Source of the DNA: Pleionea sp041591085
Lineage (GTDB): Bacteria > Pseudomonadota > Gammaproteobacteria > Enterobacterales > Kangiellaceae
Assembly: GCA_041591085.1 (NCBI GenBank)
Contig: JBFHSP010000040.1
Coordinates: forward strand, 1-18,274
Direction: 5' to 3'
DNA: 18,274 nt
The position numbers and the translations under genes are program-made. Shown here one piece after another: positions 14,824 through 18,274 of this stretch. Under the pieces are notes generated by a model. The model did not search any database. It was not told where the DNA came from and saw only the letters and a list, made by a program, of their open reading frames with translations. Position 1 is the stretch's first letter. Every line of letters begins with the position of its first letter.

Positions 14824-15212
14824 TGGCTCATAAAAACCGCTTAGAATTCAATGAAGCATTTAATTACTTTGAACTTACTTTTAAAGGTGAGGTTGAATTA
14901 AAGCATATGCTTGAGTTGTATTTGCAGTGCCATAACCATCGCGAGTTTAGTTTGGAAGCGAGTTATCTAACTAATCTTACTGATGCAATCCCGATGTTCG
15001 GCTTTCAGGAAATGCGCTCAATAGCAAAAGGGGCGCAAATGAAATATGCTCAATCTAAATTTACTTATAAGCATGCTTTTGTGGTAAATGGTAAAACCGA
15101 TTTAGAATGGGCCAAAATATGGTTGCAGCATACCGCAACTATACCGCAAGAAGATGCTCAGCTATTTACTGATTATCAACTCGCGAAAAAGTGGTTAGAG
15201 TCAGCTCAGTAA
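14823..15212 (+). CDS. Small STAS/SpoIIAA-like protein
   Basis: 129 residues, soluble, no signal peptide or membrane segment. The order LEFNEAFNYFELTFKGEVELKHMLELYLQC (strand, strand, helix), then a buried-looking loop, MRSIAKGAQMKYAQS (helix), YKHAFVVNG (strand) and a C-terminal helix rich in Ala/Lys resembles the STAS/SEC14-like fold seen in many small gammaproteobacterial proteins. There are no catalytic motifs; such proteins usually bind a ligand or partner. The ATG at 14823 is the first possible start, because an in-frame TAA sits at 14817-14819, yet no Shine-Dalgarno is visible. The next conventional ATG is at codon 28, which would delete the first two strands. It is followed by a terminator-like hairpin and the ATP-grasp pair, so it may be co-transcribed with them at reduced level. 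The fold call is a judgement from pattern; function is unknown. Confidence 0.65.
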   Translation: MAHKNRLEFNEAFNYFELTFKGEVELKHMLELYLQCHNHREFSLEASYLTNLTDAIPMFGFQEMRSIAKGAQMKYAQSKFTYKHAFVVNGKTDLEWAKIWLQHTATIPQEDAQLFTDYQLAKKWLESAQ

Positions 15213-15240
15213 AAAAGGATTGAATCCTTTTTTCTTTTTT
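15211..15240 (+). terminator. A/T-rich hairpin with T-tract between the STAS-like and ATP-grasp genes
   Basis: AAAAAAGGAT (15211-15220) pairs perfectly with ATCCTTTTTT (15224-15233) around a 3-base loop, followed by CTTTTTT. The stem has only two G-C pairs, so it is weak but has the right form; it overlaps the TAA stop of the STAS-like gene. The ribosome site of the next gene lies 13 bases further on. Partial termination (attenuation) between the genes is plausible. Confidence 0.55.
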
Positions 15241-15268
15241 AAATTGAAGCAAAGGAGCTTCTTTTTTT

Positions 15269-16735
15269 ATGTCTAAAGTTTTTATTGTGATTGATGAATT
15301 AAGTGAATGGAAACCCTATTTACCAAGCGAAAGTGTGATTAGCTTTTCTCAGTATATGGAATTAGAGCCTTCTTCGCATCAACGGGTTCGAATAATTAAC
15401 CTGTGTGGAGATTATGGCTATTTAAGTCAGGGCTATTACTGCTCATTGCTTGCTGAAGCGAGAGGGCAACATGTATTTCCTTCAACTCGAGTTTTAAACG
15501 ATTTAAGTTCGCCTCATTTAATGCGATTGCAAGCATCCAGTTTGTTGGCATCGGTTGAAAAATCGTTGAAAAAAAGAGACAAAGAGCAGCCTTTAGAAAT
15601 TACTGCCTATTTTGGCTATTGTCCGGAAGCGGAATTTCAACCCTTGGCTAAGTGGGTGTTTGAGAAGTTTCCTGCGCCAATACTTAACATTCGATTTGAA
15701 TTTCATGGAAAGTGGGACATTACCGAAATCAGTGCAAAAAGCGCTAAAGAGCTTGATGATCAAGGTCAAACCGATTTTGCAGAAAGTTTGGATCAGTTTT
15801 GCAAAAAAGTTTGGCGTGAATCCAAAGGTAAAAAAAGTCCTAAGTTTGATTTGGCCATTTTGGTTAACCCCGAAGAAAAGTTACCGCCCAGTGATCCGGT
15901 AGCCATCAAAAAATTTATTGCTGCGGGTAAATCGCTCGAAATGAACGTTGAGCTTATTACCCCAGATGATTATGTGCGCATCCCAGAATTTGATGCACTG
16001 TTCATTCGTGAAACAACAGCCATTGATCATCACACCTATCGATTTGCTAAAAAAGCGGAATCGGAAGGACTGGTGGTGATTGATGATCCTACCTCTATTT
16101 TACGCTGCACCAATAAAATTTATTTAGCAAAGTTGTTTGAAACGAATAAAGTGCCAGCGCCAAAAACCTTGCTGATTGAGCGAAACAAACCCGATCAATT
16201 AAAACTGGCGGCTGAATCACTTGGCTTTCCTATTGTGTTAAAAATACCCGATGGTTCATTTTCTCGAGGTATGGCAAAAGTAAGCAATATGGATGAGCTG
16301 AGTGAAAAGAGCAAAGAGTTGCTCAGTCATTCAGCGATTGTTTTGGCGCAAGAGTTTTTATACACCGAGTTCGATTGGCGCATAGGCATTTTAAATCATA
16401 AACCGATTTATGCTTGTCGTTATTACATGGTTAAGAATCACTGGCAAATTTATAAGCACGATGGCAAAGGAGTCGCCAGTGGCAAGTTCGATACTATGCC
16501 CACCTACGAAGTGCCTAAATATATTTTGCAAGCAGCGGTTAAAGCAGCCAAGTCAATTGGCGATGGATTTTATGGTGTCGATGTTAAAGAAGCCAATGGT
16601 AAAGGTTATGTCATAGAAGTAAACGACAACCCAAGTATCGACTCTGCGGTTGAAGATAAATATTTAGGCAATGAACTCTATAAGCTGATCATGGAAGAAA
16701 TTGTACGCCGAATTGAAGAGCGTAGGGGATTGTAA
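15269..16735 (+). CDS. RimK-like ATP-grasp ligase with N-terminal RLAN domain
   Basis: 488-residue cytoplasmic enzyme predicted to use ATP to join a carboxylate to an amine, as RimK does when adding glutamates. The first 170 or so residues form the RLAN domain, marked by INLCGDYGYLSQGYYCSLLA and ARGQHVFPS (43-72). The ATP-grasp domain spans about 195-485: an N-terminal lobe (FDALFIRETT, 241-250), the conserved TNK lysine at 283, VLKIPDGSFSRG with Lys325 in the ATP-binding lobe, QEF at 361-363, DWRIGIL at 369-375, Asp438 in GVDVK, and the metal-binding EVNDNPSID with Glu450, Asn452 and Asn454. All expected residues are present. AAAGGAG precedes the ATG at 15269 with a rather long spacing of about 11 bases. 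The stop directly abuts the TTG start of the GNAT-peptidase gene. Its length and RLAN domain separate it from the roughly 300-residue ribosomal-S6 ligase RimK. Fold is secure; substrate is unknown. Confidence 0.9.
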   Translation: MSKVFIVIDELSEWKPYLPSESVISFSQYMELEPSSHQRVRIINLCGDYGYLSQGYYCSLLAEARGQHVFPSTRVLNDLSSPHLMRLQASSLLASVEKSLKKRDKEQPLEITAYFGYCPEAEFQPLAKWVFEKFPAPILNIRFEFHGKWDITEISAKSAKELDDQGQTDFAESLDQFCKKVWRESKGKKSPKFDLAILVNPEEKLPPSDPVAIKKFIAAGKSLEMNVELITPDDYVRIPEFDALFIRETTAIDHHTYRFAKKAESEGLVVIDDPTSILRCTNKIYLAKLFETNKVPAPKTLLIERNKPDQLKLAAESLGFPIVLKIPDGSFSRGMAKVSNMDELSEKSKELLSHSAIVLAQEFLYTEFDWRIGILNHKPIYACRYYMVKNHWQIYKHDGKGVASGKFDTMPTYEVPKYILQAAVKAAKSIGDGFYGVDVKEANGKGYVIEVNDNPSIDSAVEDKYLGNELYKLIMEEIVRRIEERRGL

Positions 16736-17851
16736 TTGAACCTTGTGCATTCAAACTTTGAAATAAGAGAAGTTAATCGTTCCGATCTTGCATCGCTTGT
16801 GGCGCTTGAACAAAGTTCTTTTTCGTCCGATCGTTTGAGTGAGCGACGCTTTAAGCATTGGATAAAAGCAAAAAACCGAGTTTTTGTAGTGGCGACTAAT
16901 GAACAAGGGTTGCTGGGTTATGCGTTGGTGTTTTTACATAAAGGCACACGGCTTGCTCGTTTATATTCTATCGCGGTTGCACAAGCAGCCAGAGGTTTAG
17001 GCGTTGGCAAAGCACTGCTTTTAAACGCCGAAGACCTAGCGGTAGATGCCCATCGTTTATACATGCGTTTAGAAGTGGCGGTGAATAATCGCGACGCCAT
17101 TTCTCTGTACGAAAAACTTGGATACACCGTTTTCGATACTATTGAAGATTATTATGAAGATCACCGCGACGCACTGCGAATGCAAAAGACCATTCGCCAT
17201 GTGGATTCATCTTATATAAAACATCCTGTTCCTTGGTATCAACAAAAAACCGAATTTACTTGTGGTCCGGCGGCCTTGATGATGGCAATGGCTGGGCTTG
17301 ATAATGACTTTAAAGTCAATTTAAGTGAAGAGATTGCGATTTGGCGAGAAGCCACCACGGTTTTTATGACTTCCGGTCATGGCGGTTGTCACCCAGTTGG
17401 TTTGGCTATGGCGGCTGAAAAACGCGGCTTTCATTCAGAAGTGTATATTAATAAAAGTGAGCCTTTGTTTTTAGAAGGGGTTCGTACCGAACAGAAAAAA
17501 AACATCATGCGCCAAGTAGATGCAGACTTAAAACAGCAAGCACAAGATGCTGGTGTATCCATTCATTATCAAGACGTGTCTCAAGCTATGATTGAACAAT
17601 GGTTACAAGCCGATAGGTCAGTGATTATTTTAATTTCAACCTATAGAATCGATGGAAAAAAAGCGCCTCATTGGGTGACGGTATCGGCAATGGATGATGA
17701 ATGTATTTATATTCACGATCCGGATCCGCCAGATGATAATTATCGACCACTCGATTGTCAGTACGTACCCATTGCCCGTAATGATTTTGATAAGATGTCG
17801 GGCTTTGGAGCGAATAAATTACGCAGTTGTGTGGTTATTGCAAATAGCTAA
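16736..17851 (+). CDS. GNAT acetyltransferase fused to a C39/papain-like peptidase (DUF3335 type)
   Basis: 371 residues, cytoplasmic, no signal. Residues about 8-152 are a RimI-like GNAT domain with the acetyl-CoA loop QAARGLGVGKA (83-92) and the typical NNRDAISLYEKLGY (117-130). Residues about 160-368 are a papain-fold peptidase: Gln170 and Cys176 in QQKTEFTCGPAALMMA keep the six-residue spacing of the papain oxyanion Gln and catalytic Cys, His312 lies in PHWVTV, and Asp328 lies in IHDPD. Both active sites look complete. The start is TTG at 16736, immediately after the ATP-grasp stop (TAATTG), with AGGGGA six bases upstream inside the previous gene; an alternative GTG lies at 16745. The arrangement implies translational coupling and fixed stoichiometry with the ligase. 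The pairing with RLAN ATP-grasp proteins recurs in other bacteria (from memory). A perfect inverted repeat follows the stop. Domains are secure; biological role is unknown. Confidence 0.9.
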   Translation: MNLVHSNFEIREVNRSDLASLVALEQSSFSSDRLSERRFKHWIKAKNRVFVVATNEQGLLGYALVFLHKGTRLARLYSIAVAQAARGLGVGKALLLNAEDLAVDAHRLYMRLEVAVNNRDAISLYEKLGYTVFDTIEDYYEDHRDALRMQKTIRHVDSSYIKHPVPWYQQKTEFTCGPAALMMAMAGLDNDFKVNLSEEIAIWREATTVFMTSGHGGCHPVGLAMAAEKRGFHSEVYINKSEPLFLEGVRTEQKKNIMRQVDADLKQQAQDAGVSIHYQDVSQAMIEQWLQADRSVIILISTYRIDGKKAPHWVTVSAMDDECIYIHDPDPPDDNYRPLDCQYVPIARNDFDKMSGFGANKLRSCVVIANS

Positions 17852-17883
17852 ACTCGATTGAGTTCAGTGAAGTTCAATCGAGT
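17852..17883 (+). terminator. Perfect inverted repeat after the GNAT-peptidase gene, probable terminator
   Basis: ACTCGATTGA (17852-17861) and TCAATCGAGT (17874-17883) are exact complements around a 12-base loop, starting at the base after the TAG/TAA-ended gene. The downstream CATCGTTTTATC is only moderately T-rich, so termination is likely but not canonical. Confidence 0.5.
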
Positions 17884-17936
17884 CATCGTTTTATCATTTG
17901 AGATGGCAGTTAACAGTAAGTTGTTTGCCATAGACC

Positions 17937-17967
17937 GTCATCCTGTGGCTTGACCGCAGGATCCAGG
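17937..17967. repeat. Dispersed-type palindromic repeat
   Basis: The core CCTGTGG (17942-17948), CTTGA, CCGCAGG (17954-17960) forms a 7-base stem with one G-U-type mismatch, flanked by GTCAT and ATCCAGG. This matches the GTCATCCT...AGGATCCAGG style of short intergenic palindromes found in many copies in proteobacterial genomes. Only one copy is in this window, so its repetitive nature is inferred from resemblance. Its right edge supplies the purine-rich bases before the GIY-YIG start. Confidence 0.55.
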
Positions 17968-17981
17968 AAAAGAATGCTCAA

Positions 17982-18274
17982 ATGCAGAAAGACTTTTACG
18001 TTTACATCATGGCAAGCAAGCGAAATGGGACATTGTATATAGGTGTTACATCGAACTTGGTAAAACGTATCTACGAGCACAAAAACGAAATAGTGAAGGG
18101 TTTTACAAATAAATACGGAGTTCATACATTGGTGTATTTTGAACACCATGATTCAGCAGATTCTGCTATTCGCCGAGAGAAGCGGCTTAAATCTTGGAAA
18201 AGGCAATGGAAATTGGATCTCATAGAGGAAGGCAACCCAAATTGGCTGGATTTTTACTCCAAGATCACCGGATC
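17982..18274 (+). CDS. Short GIY-YIG nuclease-superfamily protein (3' end beyond the window)
   Basis: The frame from ATG 17982 stays open for 97 codons to the right edge, so the stop is outside the window. The product begins MQKDFYVYIMASKRNGTLYI, with the GIY equivalent in YVYIM and the YIG motif in LYIGVT, then the catalytic-type Arg in VKRIYEHK and the conserved Glu in RREKRLKSWKRQWK. The ending NPNWLDFYSKI is where the family usually stops (about 90-100 residues), so little is missing. These small single-domain proteins (YhbQ/UPF0213-like) are related to the UvrC and homing-endonuclease catalytic domain; their cellular role is unclear. AGGAAAAG about 10-13 bases upstream, at the edge of the palindrome, may be the ribosome site. 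An overlapping ATG at 17974 is in another frame and soon stops. A minus-strand open frame over the same region is a shadow. Confidence 0.88.
   Translation, partial: MQKDFYVYIMASKRNGTLYIGVTSNLVKRIYEHKNEIVKGFTNKYGVHTLVYFEHHDSADSAIRREKRLKSWKRQWKLDLIEEGNPNWLDFYSKITG

Noticed and set aside
17910..18149. Minus-strand 79-codon open frame containing LDPAVKPQDDG
   Set aside because: It is the reverse reading of the palindromic repeat and of the GIY-YIG gene, whose plus-strand product has clear family motifs. DPAVKPQDDG-like strings are a known artefact of translating such repeats.

Overview
The window looks like a piece of the chromosome of a low-GC (roughly 40% by eye), Gram-negative, probably marine gammaproteobacterium. 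The evidence is the DeaD-type helicase with a DbpA-like RNA-binding domain, a sodium/proton antiporter of the NhaA type, a periplasmic-propeller GGDEF/EAL protein and the RLAN ATP-grasp plus GNAT/C39 gene pair. A lineage near Kangiella/Aliikangiella/Pleionea would fit, but that is a guess from gene content and AT-rich composition, not something the sequence proves. There is no prophage, intact insertion sequence, CRISPR array, rRNA or tRNA gene.

Layout. 1-1567: 3' part of a DEAD-box RNA helicase gene (+), cut by the left edge. 1643-5974: a very large c-di-GMP signalling protein (-), convergent with the helicase, with a strong inverted repeat at the junction. 6106-7281: a CvpA-like membrane protein with an appended DUF4124-like segment (-), whose start is corrected here to 7281. 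7504-9756: copper-exporting P-type ATPase (+), divergent from the CvpA-like gene. 9862-11070: NhaA antiporter (+). 11071-11451: palindrome-rich non-coding gap. 11452-14132: two-gene operon of a membrane-bound O-acyltransferase and an SGNH-like partner, a typical extracytoplasmic polysaccharide or lipid acylation cassette. 14133-14822: 690-base non-coding stretch with many inverted repeats and a block of different composition. 14823-15212: small STAS/SpoIIAA-like protein. 15269-17851: two directly abutting genes, an RLAN-domain RimK-like ATP-grasp ligase and a GNAT acetyltransferase fused to a C39/papain-like peptidase. 17852-18274: hairpin terminator, a dispersed-type palindrome and a short GIY-YIG nuclease gene running off the right edge; this last gene has no stop codon in the window.

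How the genes work together. Most neighbours are functionally independent housekeeping or stress functions (RNA remodelling, c-di-GMP turnover, Cu+ export, Na+/H+ exchange). Two tight pairs stand out. The MBOAT-SGNH pair should move acyl groups onto an envelope glycan, but no glycan synthesis genes are nearby. The ATP-grasp/GNAT-peptidase pair has every expected catalytic residue in place and appears translationally coupled. It is the best candidate for a poorly understood system: it looks able to make an amide or peptide bond, acetylate, and cut, but its substrate is unknown.
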